A DNA stretch of 6,145 bases, taken from DASRPD01 sp035646535. Its GTDB lineage: Bacteria > Actinomycetota > Acidimicrobiia > IMCC26256 > JANYLB01. The stretch covers positions 1 through 6,145 of the forward strand of contig DASRPD010000055.1 of NCBI GenBank assembly GCA_035646535.1. The letters run 5' to 3'. Below, in pieces: positions 1-6,092 of the stretch. A program made the translations under genes and the position numbers. Below the pieces are notes generated by a model. It had not been told where the DNA came from. It worked only from the letters and a program-made list of their open reading frames with translations, and did not search any database. Numbering within the stretch: the first letter of the stretch is position 1; each line of letters starts with the position of its first letter.

Positions 1-37
1 GCCCCGGCGCCGATGCGGCGGTTCTACGAGCGGTTCG
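1..37 (+). repeat. 37-bp direct repeat, copy 1, at window start
   Basis: Bases 1-37 are identical to bases 730-766 and lie in the same reading frame (offset 729 bases, 243 codons). They encode APAPMRRFYERF, which belongs in the C-terminal tail of the transporter, where the second copy sits after the WW pair. Here it is joined directly to the periplasmic-loop sequence AADDATWLSVVP, a place where the family has no such motif. The likeliest reading is a chimeric join or assembly error at the contig end; a real internal duplication is less likely. Confidence 0.95.
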
Positions 38-852
38 CCGCCGACGACGCCACGTGGCTCTCGGTCGTACCGTCGGTAGCCTCGCAGTCGCCCGACGCGG
101 AGGCTCTCGTGGCCGAGATTCGCGACCTGAGCGGCCCGTACGACGTGGCCGTCACCGGGATCTCCGCGTCTCTCGTCGACGCCAAGGCCTCAGTGTTCGC
201 GCGGTTGCCGCTCGCGATCGGCCTCATCGCGGTCTCGACGTTCGTCCTGCTGTGCCTCATGTTCGGCAGCGTGGTCGTGCCGCTCAAGGCGCTCGTCATC
301 AACGTGTTGAGCCTCACCGCGACGTTCGGGGCGATGGTCTGGATCTTCCAGGACAGCCACCTCAGCGGACTGCTCGGCTTCACCGCCACCGGTGCCCTGG
401 ACGTCTCGACTCCGATCCTGATGTTCTGCGTCGCGTTCGGGTTGTCCATGGACTACGAGGTGTTCCTGCTGTCACGCATCAAGGAGGAGTACGACCGCAC
501 CGGAGACAGCACCCGAGCGGTCGCGGTGGGCTTGGAGCGGACGGGGCGGATCGTGACGGCGGCCGCGGTGCTCATCAGTGTCGTGTTCCTCGCGTTCGCG
601 ACCTCACAGGTCACCTTCATCAAGCTGTTCGGAGTCGGCCTCGCACTCGCGGTGCTGATGGACGCGTTCGTGATTCGAGCCACGCTCGTTCCCGCGTTCA
701 TGCGCCTCGCCGGTCGGGCCAACTGGTGGGCCCCGGCGCCGATGCGGCGGTTCTACGAGCGGTTCGGGATCAGCGAGGCCGACCATGACGCCACGCCCGG
801 GAACGGGCACGACGAGCCGGCCGGCGCGCGGCGCGCCAAGGTCGACGTTTGA
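1..852 (+). CDS. MMPL/RND-family membrane transporter, C-terminal part (5' truncated)
   Basis: This is the C-terminal part of an MMPL (mycobacterial membrane protein large) family exporter of the RND superfamily, a proton-driven inner-membrane transporter of lipids or other hydrophobic molecules. The frame is open from base 1, so the N-terminal half is missing. Numbering from the ATG at 13, residues about 9-60 are the end of the second periplasmic loop. Five hydrophobic helices follow at about 65-86, 88-112, 130-148, 179-199 and 203-230, fitting TM8-TM12 of the family. The motif GLSMDYEVFLLSRIKEEY (143-160) is the family hallmark; its Asp147-Tyr148 correspond to the proton-relay Asp-Tyr pair in TM10 of MmpL3. 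The protein ends with WWAPAPMRRFYERFG and a short polar tail. The first 37 bases duplicate codons of that tail, so residues before about Ala9 are doubtful. The substrate cannot be told. It is co-directional with the carotenoid oxygenase, 58 bases upstream. Confidence 0.9.
   Translation, partial: APAPMRRFYERFAADDATWLSVVPSVASQSPDAEALVAEIRDLSGPYDVAVTGISASLVDAKASVFARLPLAIGLIAVSTFVLLCLMFGSVVVPLKALVINVLSLTATFGAMVWIFQDSHLSGLLGFTATGALDVSTPILMFCVAFGLSMDYEVFLLSRIKEEYDRTGDSTRAVAVGLERTGRIVTAAAVLISVVFLAFATSQVTFIKLFGVGLALAVLMDAFVIRATLVPAFMRLAGRANWWAPAPMRRFYERFGISEADHDATPGNGHDEPAGARRAKVDV
730..766 (+). repeat. 37-bp direct repeat, copy 2, in transporter C-terminal tail
   Basis: This is the second copy of the 37-base repeat at the window start. 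It sits in its natural place, just after the last membrane helix of the MMPL protein, and encodes part of the WWAPAPMRRFYERFG tail that is typical of the family end. The copies diverge immediately outside the 37 bases (38 is c, 767 is g). Confidence 0.95.
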
Positions 853-896
853 TGGGCCCCGCGGTGCCGGCACACGTACGGTTGACAGCCCACTCG

Positions 897-903
897 AGAG
901 GAG
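897..903 (+). promoter_or_regulatory. Ribosome binding site of the carotenoid oxygenase gene
   Basis: AGAGGAG lies 7 bases before the ATG at 911. It decides the start: the frame stays open upstream to an ATG at 785 inside the transporter gene, but that one has no comparable site and would add 42 residues unrelated to the family. Confidence 0.8.
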
Positions 904-910
904 ACTGGCC

Positions 911-2266
911 ATGACCACGGTCGAGAACATCTACCTGACCGGCAACTTCGCGCCTGTGCGAGACGAGCTGAGCGTGACCGACCTGCCGGTCACGGGCACG
1001 CTTCCCCCGGCGCTCGCCGGACGGTTCCTCCGCAACGGTCCGAACCCGATCGCGCCGGACCCGTCCAACTACCACTGGTTCACCGGCGACGGCATGCTCC
1101 ACGCCCTCGAGCTGCGCGACGGCCGCGCGGTCTCGTTCCGCAACCGATGGGTCCGCACCGACCAGGCCTGCGCGGAGCTCGGCGAGACCCCTCCGGCCGA
1201 CCAGCCCGACGACGTCTTCATGGGCGGATCGACGCTGGCCAACACCCACGTCGTGTGTCACGCCGGGAAGATCCTCGCCCTGACGGAGACGTGCCTGCCC
1301 ACCGAGGTCCGCCCCGACCTCTCGACCGTCGGTCGCTACGACTTCGGCGGCGCGCTGCGATCCCCGATGACCGCGCATCCCAAGATCGATCCCGCGACGG
1401 GTGAGATGCATTTCTTCGGCTACGACATCGCGGGACCGCCCTACCTGCGCTACCACGTCGCCGACGAGTCCGGCACTCTGATCACGAGCCGGGACATCAC
1501 GCTCCCCGCGCCGGTCATGGTGCACGACTTCGCGATCACCCCGGAACACATCGTCTGGTTCGACATGCCGGTCGTCTACGACTTCTCGCTGCTCGGTCAG
1601 CGTCCCTTCCCGGCGGCGTGGCGCCCGGAGAACGGAACTCGCATCGGGATCATGCCTCGCAGCGGCGGCGATGCCGACATCGCCTGGATCGAGATCGACC
1701 CGTGCTTCGTCTACCACTCCGCGAACGCGTGGGACGACGACGGCCGCGTCGTCGTCGACGTCCCCAAGTACTCGAGCGCCTTCGATGTGGACCTCTCGGG
1801 TCCCGCGGACGTGGCGTCGGTGTACGAGCGCTGGACGATCGACCCCGCGGTCGGAACGCTGACGAGTGACCTCCTCGATGATCGTGGCCAAGAGTTCCCG
1901 CGCATCAACGAGGGCATCCTCGGACGGCGACACCGCTATGCCTACGCGACCTTGACCGAGTTCGGCGACACGGTCGACCTGACCGGCGTCGTCAAGCACG
2001 ACCACGACCGGGCCACCTCCGAGGTCCACTCGTTCGGTGACGACGGACACGCCGGCGAGCCCGTCTTCGTGGCGGACCCGGACGCCACGAGCGAGGACGA
2101 CGGCTGGGTGCTCGCCGTCGTCTACGACGGCACCAGCGGCGGATCATCGCTGCACGTGCTCGACGCGACGGACTTCGCGGGGGCGCCGGTCGCCGTGGTC
2201 GGGCTTCCTCAACGGGTGCCCCACGGATTTCACGGATCGTGGGTCCCCGACGCCGCGCTGGTCTGA
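911..2266 (+). CDS. Carotenoid oxygenase family protein (CCD/lignostilbene dioxygenase type)
   Basis: This 451-residue, non-haem Fe(II) dioxygenase belongs to the carotenoid cleavage oxygenase family (RPE65/CCD/lignostilbene dioxygenase/ACO), which splits a C=C bond in carotenoids, apocarotenoids or stilbenes. All four iron-binding histidines are visible in family contexts: His156 (TAHPK), His205 (MVHDFAIT), His269 (VYHSANAW) and His441 (PHGFHGSW). Second-shell glutamates are probably Glu127 (TETCLP), Glu334 (INEG, before the RRHRYAY motif) and Glu383 (GEPVFV). The N-terminal LAGRFLRNGPNP and HWFTGDGMLHAL segments are also typical of the family. The length is close to that of bacterial members, with no signal peptide, so a cytosolic or membrane-peripheral enzyme is expected. 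The ATG at 911 is chosen for its ribosome site. The substrate and cleavage position cannot be read from the sequence. No carotenoid biosynthesis gene is in the window; the upstream neighbour is an MMPL exporter. Confidence 0.94.
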   Translation: MTTVENIYLTGNFAPVRDELSVTDLPVTGTLPPALAGRFLRNGPNPIAPDPSNYHWFTGDGMLHALELRDGRAVSFRNRWVRTDQACAELGETPPADQPDDVFMGGSTLANTHVVCHAGKILALTETCLPTEVRPDLSTVGRYDFGGALRSPMTAHPKIDPATGEMHFFGYDIAGPPYLRYHVADESGTLITSRDITLPAPVMVHDFAITPEHIVWFDMPVVYDFSLLGQRPFPAAWRPENGTRIGIMPRSGGDADIAWIEIDPCFVYHSANAWDDDGRVVVDVPKYSSAFDVDLSGPADVASVYERWTIDPAVGTLTSDLLDDRGQEFPRINEGILGRRHRYAYATLTEFGDTVDLTGVVKHDHDRATSEVHSFGDDGHAGEPVFVADPDATSEDDGWVLAVVYDGTSGGSSLHVLDATDFAGAPVAVVGLPQRVPHGFHGSWVPDAALV

Positions 2267-2301
2267 TCGCCCGGTCGACGGCCCACGGCCCGCGGCCCCG
2301 A

Positions 2302-2325
2302 TCCACCGCCCGCAGCGGAGGTGGA
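2302..2325. other. Short hairpin in the gap before the small membrane protein
   Basis: TCCACC (2302-2307) can pair with GGTGGA (2320-2325), with two further pairs inside after a mismatch. The 3' arm overlaps the only GGAGG sequence (2317-2321) upstream of the next gene. No T-run follows, so a classical intrinsic terminator for the carotenoid oxygenase transcript is not supported. It could hide the GGAGG in a read-through transcript, or mean nothing. Confidence 0.25.
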
Positions 2326-2327
2326 CG

Positions 2328-2333
2328 TAACTT
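2328..2333 (+). promoter_or_regulatory. Candidate -10 element (TAACTT) of a leaderless transcript
   Basis: TAACTT fits the actinobacterial -10 consensus TANNNT and ends 6 bases before the GTG at 2340, the distance expected if transcription starts on the first base of the start codon. I see no clear -35. The GGAGG at 2317-2321 is 18 bases from the GTG, too far for an ordinary ribosome site. The TAA inside this element is an in-frame stop, which rules out any start further upstream. Confidence 0.4.
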
Positions 2334-2339
2334 CGTACC

Positions 2340-2921
2340 GTGACGCAGACCACGCCTTCGGGACCGACGCGCCGTGAGCGGCGCGCCGCCGAGCAGAAGA
2401 GCGCGCGCCGCAAGAAGATCGCGATCGTCGCGGCCGCGGTGCTGCTCATCGGCGCGGGAGCCGCGCTCGCCTACTTCCTCGGCCGCGACGATGGAGGCGA
2501 CTCGGCACCCTCGACGAGCACGAGCCACTCCACCCGCTCCACGACCACGTCGCTGGGAGTGCCCACCACGACAACAAGCGGGGCCGGCTCCACGACCACG
2601 ACATCAGGACCAGGATCGACGACGACGCTGCCGCCGCCGGATCCGGCCGACCCGCAGGCCTACGCCGACACGCTCTTCCAGGCGTGGGTGAGCGGCAATC
2701 GGGCGCAGGCCGCTCCCGTGGCCGGCGCGGCCGCGATCGACACGCTGTTCGCCAATCCCGCGTCGGAGGCGTCCGAGTACACCTTCAGCAGCTGCGTGCC
2801 CGACACGGGCACGCTCTACTGCTCGTGGACGCGCCCCGGCGGCCAGCTCGTCATGCTCGTGAACGACGGCACGGGTGGCACCACGGTGCAGGTGCTCGAG
2901 GTACAGATCGGGCCGGGCTGA
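2340..2921 (+). CDS. Hypothetical single-pass membrane protein with Thr/Ser-rich linker
   Basis: I do not recognise a family for this 193-residue protein. It has a very basic N-terminus (residues 11-26, RRERRAAEQKSARRKK), one membrane helix (about 27-47), a low-complexity Thr/Ser/Gly/Pro linker (about 55-100) and a small C-terminal domain (about 104-193) with two cysteines (Cys152, Cys161) that could form a disulfide. The arrangement suggests a type II protein whose C-terminal domain is held outside the membrane on a flexible stalk. Such Thr-rich stalks are common in Acidimicrobiia. The GTG at 2340 is the only reasonable start: an in-frame TAA lies at 2328-2330 and no other start codon precedes the membrane helix. 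It begins 73 bases after the carotenoid oxygenase and is convergent with etfA. Function is unknown. Confidence 0.75.
   Translation: MTQTTPSGPTRRERRAAEQKSARRKKIAIVAAAVLLIGAGAALAYFLGRDDGGDSAPSTSTSHSTRSTTTSLGVPTTTTSGAGSTTTTSGPGSTTTLPPPDPADPQAYADTLFQAWVSGNRAQAAPVAGAAAIDTLFANPASEASEYTFSSCVPDTGTLYCSWTRPGGQLVMLVNDGTGGTTVQVLEVQIGPG
2577..2630 (+). repeat. Two imperfect 27-bp tandem units in the Thr/Ser linker
   Basis: Residues 80-88 (SGAGSTTTT) and 89-97 (SGPGSTTTL) are near-identical 9-residue units, differing at the third residue (Ala/Pro) and the last (Thr/Leu). They are part of the low-complexity stalk. Codons differ between units, so this looks like an old rather than a fresh duplication. Confidence 0.6.
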
Positions 2922-2964
2922 TCTGACCGACCCGAACCCGGCTCGAAGAGGCAGGACCCGCTGA

Positions 2965-2981
2965 CCCTCCCGGCGGGAAGG
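2965..2981. terminator. Weak hairpin between convergent genes
   Basis: In the 69-base gap between two convergent genes, TCCC (2968-2971) pairs with GGGA (2975-2978) around a 3-base loop, extendable by two pairs past a C/A mismatch (2965-2966 with 2980-2981). There is no T-run on either side, so the role as a bidirectional terminator rests mostly on position. Confidence 0.25.
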
Positions 2982-2990
2982 ACCGTCGGC

Positions 2991-3947
2991 TCAGCTCTTG
3001 GCCTTGAGCGCCTCGATCAGCTTCGGTACGACCTTCTGCACATCGCCGACGATGCCGAGGTCGGCCACCGAGAAGATCGGGGCCTCGGCGTCCTTGTTCA
3101 CGGCAATGATGTTGTCGCTGCCCTTCATGCCGACGAGGTGCTGGGTGGCGCCCGAGATCCCCAGCGCGATGTACACCTTCGGCTTCACGGTCTTGCCGGT
3201 CTGGCCGACCTGTTTGGAGTACGGCACCCAACCCGCGTCGACAATCGCACGCGAGGCGCCGCTGGCCCCCTTGAGGAGGTTGGCGAGCTCGTCCACGAGC
3301 GGGCCGTAGGACTCCTCGCTCCCGATGCCCCGACCGCCCGAGACGACCACCGTGGCCTCCTCGAGCTTGGGACCTTCGCTCTCTTCGACGTGGTGGTCGA
3401 GCACCTTGGCCTCGGTGCCACGGCCGGCGTCGCTGATCGAGACCTGCTCGACCGCCGCGGCCGAGCCGCCGCTGGGCTCCGCCACGAACGACTTCGGACG
3501 GATGCCGGCGAGGTACGGAGCGGAGCCGGTGAACTCGGTCTCGACGATCGTGGCCCCGCCGAAGATCTGTGTTCCGACACGCACGGTGTCGCCGTCGGTG
3601 GTGACCGACAACCCGTTGGTCACCACCGGCCGGTCGAGCCGAGCCGACAGACGACCCATCGCGTCACGGCCGTCATAGGTCTGGGAGAAGAGCACGAGAT
3701 CGGGCTGGGCCTGCTCCACGACTCCGGCAAGCAGCGCCGCACCGACCGCGCCGACCAGCGAGCCGTCGTCCTGCACGGTGTACAGCTTCGTCGCTCCGTA
3801 CTCACCGACGGTCGCGGCCACCGCGTCGGCGGCGGAGCCGACGTAGGCGGCTTCGACATCACCGAGATCACGGGCCTTGGTCAGCAGTTCCAGCGTCGAG
3901 GAGACGGTGGTGCCCTCGACGGCTTCGGCAAAGACAAGAACCTTCAT
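2991..3947 (-). CDS. etfA: Electron transfer flavoprotein alpha subunit (EtfA)
   Basis: This is the 318-residue FAD-binding subunit of the soluble EtfAB heterodimer, which takes electrons from acyl-CoA and other dehydrogenases and passes them to the quinone pool through ETF:quinone oxidoreductase. The N-terminal domain begins MKVLVFAEAVEG. The C-terminal FAD domain is complete, with VVSGGRGIGSEE (201-212), YSKQVGQTGKTVKP (243-256), the alpha-subunit signature YIALGISGATQHLVG (259-273) with IIAVNKD (280-286), and the closing APIFSVADLGIVGD (289-302). Length is normal for the family. The ATG at 3947 is chosen because GAGGAG lies 9 bases before it and MKVLVFAE is the usual beginning; the frame is open upstream only within etfB. 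It is the second gene of an etfB-etfA pair and ends facing the small membrane protein gene. Confidence 0.98.
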   Translation of the reverse strand: MKVLVFAEAVEGTTVSSTLELLTKARDLGDVEAAYVGSAADAVAATVGEYGATKLYTVQDDGSLVGAVGAALLAGVVEQAQPDLVLFSQTYDGRDAMGRLSARLDRPVVTNGLSVTTDGDTVRVGTQIFGGATIVETEFTGSAPYLAGIRPKSFVAEPSGGSAAAVEQVSISDAGRGTEAKVLDHHVEESEGPKLEEATVVVSGGRGIGSEESYGPLVDELANLLKGASGASRAIVDAGWVPYSKQVGQTGKTVKPKVYIALGISGATQHLVGMKGSDNIIAVNKDAEAPIFSVADLGIVGDVQKVVPKLIEALKAKS

Positions 3948-3956
3948 CAGACCAGT

Positions 3957-3962
3957 CTCCTC
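3957..3962 (-). promoter_or_regulatory. Ribosome binding site of etfA, overlapping the etfB stop
   Basis: On the minus strand GAGGAG sits 9 bases before the etfA ATG and shares bases with the etfB TGA stop (3963-3961). Ribosomes finishing etfB would end on the etfA entry site, which fits translational coupling and balanced production of the two subunits. Confidence 0.8.
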
Positions 3963-4740
3963 AGATGACCTTGAGCTGTTCGAGGAACGCCACGACCCGC
4001 TCGTGCGCGGTCCCGTCGTCTTCGATCTTCTCACCGGCTTCACGGGCGGGCGCCTTCTCGACCGACGCGATTGCCTGGCGGGCACCGGCCCACCCGACCT
4101 GATCGTCGGCCAGGCCGAGGTCCGACGGCGTCACCGCGTCGACCGGCTTGTTCTTGGCCGCCATGATTCCCTTGAACGACGGGTACCGCGGCTCGACGAC
4201 GCCGGCGGTCACGCTCACCACCGCCGGCAGGGACGCCTCGACGACGTCGAAGCCCGCCTCGGTCTGGCGCTGGATCGTCACCGTGCCGTCGGCGACGGTG
4301 ACTTCCTTGGCAAAGGTGAGCGACGGCCACCCGAGGAGTTCGGCGACCTGTGCGGCCACCGTGCCCGTATAGCCGTCGGTGCTCTCGGTCGCGGTCAACA
4401 ACAGGTCGGCGTCGCCGACCCGCTCCACTGCCTTGGCGATGACCTTGGCGGTGCCGAGTGAGTCGGATCCGGCGAGGCTCGGGTCGGAGACGAGCACCGC
4501 CTTCGCCGCGCCCATCGCCAACGCGGTGCGCAGGCCGGACACCTCGTCGTTCGGGGCCATCGACACGAGGGTGACCTCACCGCCGCCGGCCTTGTCGACC
4601 AGCTGGAGCGCCATCTCGACGCCGTAGCTGTCGGATTCGTCGAGGATGAGCTTGCCCTCCCGCTTGAGCGTGTGCTCCGCGGTGAGCTCACCCGGCGTGG
4701 CCGGGTCGGGGATCTGCTTCACACAGACGAGAACGTTCAT
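3961..4740 (-). CDS. etfB: Electron transfer flavoprotein beta subunit (EtfB)
   Basis: This 259-residue beta subunit of EtfAB binds AMP and provides the contact surface for partner dehydrogenases. The N-terminus MNVLVCVKQIPDP is typical of the family. Further marks are SYGVEMALQL (38-47), RTALAMGA (71-78), the nucleotide-binding segment LLTATESTDGYTG (114-126), the beta signature around RQTEAGFDVVEASLPAVVSV (158-177), and the recognition-loop region RYPSFKGIMAAKNKP (185-199), equivalent to the loop that docks dehydrogenases in other ETFs. The length is ordinary. The start at 4740 is preceded by GGGAG, 4 bases away, and the 38 extra upstream residues in the open frame do not look like EtfB. 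It is the first gene of the etfB-etfA operon and is divergent from the reductase gene. Which dehydrogenases it serves cannot be told. Confidence 0.98.
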   Translation of the reverse strand: MNVLVCVKQIPDPATPGELTAEHTLKREGKLILDESDSYGVEMALQLVDKAGGGEVTLVSMAPNDEVSGLRTALAMGAAKAVLVSDPSLAGSDSLGTAKVIAKAVERVGDADLLLTATESTDGYTGTVAAQVAELLGWPSLTFAKEVTVADGTVTIQRQTEAGFDVVEASLPAVVSVTAGVVEPRYPSFKGIMAAKNKPVDAVTPSDLGLADDQVGWAGARQAIASVEKAPAREAGEKIEDDGTAHERVVAFLEQLKVI

Positions 4741-4871
4741 GGTGCTCCCGGGTTCTCGGGCGCGCCGCACAGCGACGCGAGGAACGGACGGAGGGAGATT
4801 CTGTCCCGAACCGCGGCCAAGTGTCGAAACCTGCTCGAGATCCGGTCTGGACACTCCGGGAGATACCGTCG
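4741..4871. promoter_or_regulatory. Divergent intergenic region between etfB and the reductase
   Basis: This gap of about 130 bases must hold the promoters of both divergent units. On the plus side, TACCGT (4864-4869) fits TANNNT, but it lies almost on the start codon and would require a leaderless start at the GTG at 4878. On the minus side, GGGAG (4749-4745) serves etfB; I see no convincing -35/-10 pair and no obvious operator palindrome. Confidence 0.35.
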
Positions 4872-6092
4872 GTGCTCGTGACCGACCGGCCGGATCAGGT
4901 GGACCTCCTCGTGGTGGGTGCCGGCCCCGCCGGGACCGCCGCGGCCGTCACCGCACGCCGGCTCGGGCTCACCGTGACCGTCATCGACAAGGCCGTGTTC
5001 CCCCGGGACAAGACCTGCGGGGACGGGCTCACCACCGCGGCGTTGCGCGCCCTCGCCCGTCTCGGGTTCCCCCTCGCCACGCTCGACGGGATCGCCGCGC
5101 CCGTCGGTGAGGTGGTCTTGGTGTCGCCGAGCGGGCGGCGTGTCGAGGTGTCGCTCCCAGCGGCGGGCCGTCACGCCGCCGTCGTCCCCCGGCGCGAGCT
5201 CGATGCCCGCCTCGTCGAGCATGCCCGGACCTTCGGCGCAACGGTCCTGGAAGGCCAGGCGCTGGCGGGACTGCGCGACGACGAGCACACCGCCGACGTC
5301 ATCGCCGAGCTCGCCGGTGCAACGACGATCCGGGCTCATTGGATCATCGCCGCCGACGGCCATTTCTCGCCCACCCGCAAGCTCGTCGACGGACCGGCCG
5401 CGCCGCGCCTCGGAGAGTGGAGCGCGTTCCGCCAGTACTTCACCGGTGTCGACGACCCGCGGTTGTGGGTCCTGTTCGAGGAGGACCTCCTCCCCGGTTA
5501 CGCGTGGGTCTTCCCGCTACCCGGCGGCCGAGCCAACGTCGGCTTCGGGGTGCTCCGAAGGCCCGGGGTCGGCGGGCGCGCCATCCGCGCGCTGTGGGAC
5601 TCCCTCCTCGACCGACCTGCGGTCCGAGCCGCGCTGGGCCCCCGCGCCCGACCCGTCGGCCCGCACCGGGCGTGGCCGATTCCCACTGCCTACGACCCGG
5701 AGGCACTCGCCGCGGGTCGGGTGCTGTTCGTGGGCGACGCCGCGTCGGTCGTCGACCCGATGACCGGGGAAGGAATCGCCCAGGCGTTGGAGACCGGCAT
5801 GCTCGCCGCTGAGGCCGTCGCCGCCGGAGGCAACGTGAGCGAGCGGTACCGCCGGTCGGTCGAGCGAACCCTGGGCCGCGACCTGCGCTTCGCGGCGCGG
5901 CTGCAGACGGTGCTCGCATCGCCGCTCGGCGCCCGCCTCGCGATCCGCGCCGCCGGGCTCACGCCTTGGACCCGACGCAACTTCGCTCGATGGATGTTCG
6001 AGGACTACCCGCGCGCGCTGGTCCTGACCCCGGACCGATGGCGGCTCCCCCTTCCGGTCAGGTTTCCCGTTGGTGGGCAACGCCGGTCCTGA
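4872..6092 (+). CDS. Geranylgeranyl reductase family FAD oxidoreductase (menaquinone/polyprenyl reductase-like)
   Basis: This protein of about 406 residues belongs to the geranylgeranyl reductase family, which uses FADH2 to saturate isoprenoid double bonds in quinone tails, lipids or polyprenyl carriers. Visible motifs are the N-terminal Rossmann site VVGAGPAGTAAA (14-25), the family signature FPRDKTCGDGLT (43-54), the ADG motif (161-163), and the second FAD motif FVGDAASVVDPMTGEGI (286-302). The CGDGLT form and the late FARWMFEDYPRAL segment (371-383) recall actinobacterial members such as MenJ, which reduces one isoprene unit of menaquinone; that substrate is an inference. GTG 4872 is preferred because GGGAG (4858-4862) lies 9 bases before it; GTG 4821 and GTG 4878 are alternatives. 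The C-terminus is unreliable: codons from Asp378 to Arg397 form one arm of a 58-base fold-back repeat, and the TGA at 6090-6092 lies in the other arm. The true end is probably not in the window. It is divergent from etfBA. Confidence 0.88.
   Translation: MLVTDRPDQVDLLVVGAGPAGTAAAVTARRLGLTVTVIDKAVFPRDKTCGDGLTTAALRALARLGFPLATLDGIAAPVGEVVLVSPSGRRVEVSLPAAGRHAAVVPRRELDARLVEHARTFGATVLEGQALAGLRDDEHTADVIAELAGATTIRAHWIIAADGHFSPTRKLVDGPAAPRLGEWSAFRQYFTGVDDPRLWVLFEEDLLPGYAWVFPLPGGRANVGFGVLRRPGVGGRAIRALWDSLLDRPAVRAALGPRARPVGPHRAWPIPTAYDPEALAAGRVLFVGDAASVVDPMTGEGIAQALETGMLAAEAVAAGGNVSERYRRSVERTLGRDLRFAARLQTVLASPLGARLAIRAAGLTPWTRRNFARWMFEDYPRALVLTPDRWRLPLPVRFPVGGQRRS
6005..6062 (+). repeat. 58-bp inverted repeat, left arm (in reductase gene)
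   Basis: Bases 6005-6062 are perfectly complementary to 6088-6145, with a 25-base spacer (6063-6087). The arm consists of normal coding sequence for the end of the reductase, from the conserved EDYPRAL segment onward. Confidence 0.97.

Noticed and set aside
882..887. Perfect TTGACA, a possible -35 box for the carotenoid oxygenase
   Set aside because: A -10 box 17 bases later would fall at 905-910 (CTGGCC), which does not fit and overlaps the ribosome site spacer and start. TACGGT (877-882) fits TANNNT but has no -35. Neither was listed as a promoter.
785..910. N-terminal extension of the carotenoid oxygenase from the ATG at 785
   Set aside because: The 42 extra residues overlap the transporter gene, are Arg/Gly/Pro-rich and unlike the family, and a good ribosome site stands before the ATG at 911.
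770..2050. A 426-codon open frame on the minus strand opposite the carotenoid oxygenase
   Set aside because: It lies wholly against a gene with complete catalytic motifs, its translation is Arg/Val/Asp/Gly-rich low-complexity sequence without recognisable motifs, and long antisense frames are expected at this GC content.
2515..2640. CGACCAC-type repetitive stretch as a possible DNA repeat array
   Set aside because: The repetition comes from Thr/Ser codons of the linker, with varied codon use and no regular spacing; it is protein low complexity and not a CRISPR or iteron array.
3138..3968. A 276-codon plus-strand open frame opposite etfA
   Set aside because: It is antisense to a certain EtfA and has the Arg/Gly/His/Asp-rich composition of a GC-driven shadow frame; no ribosome site or motif supports it.
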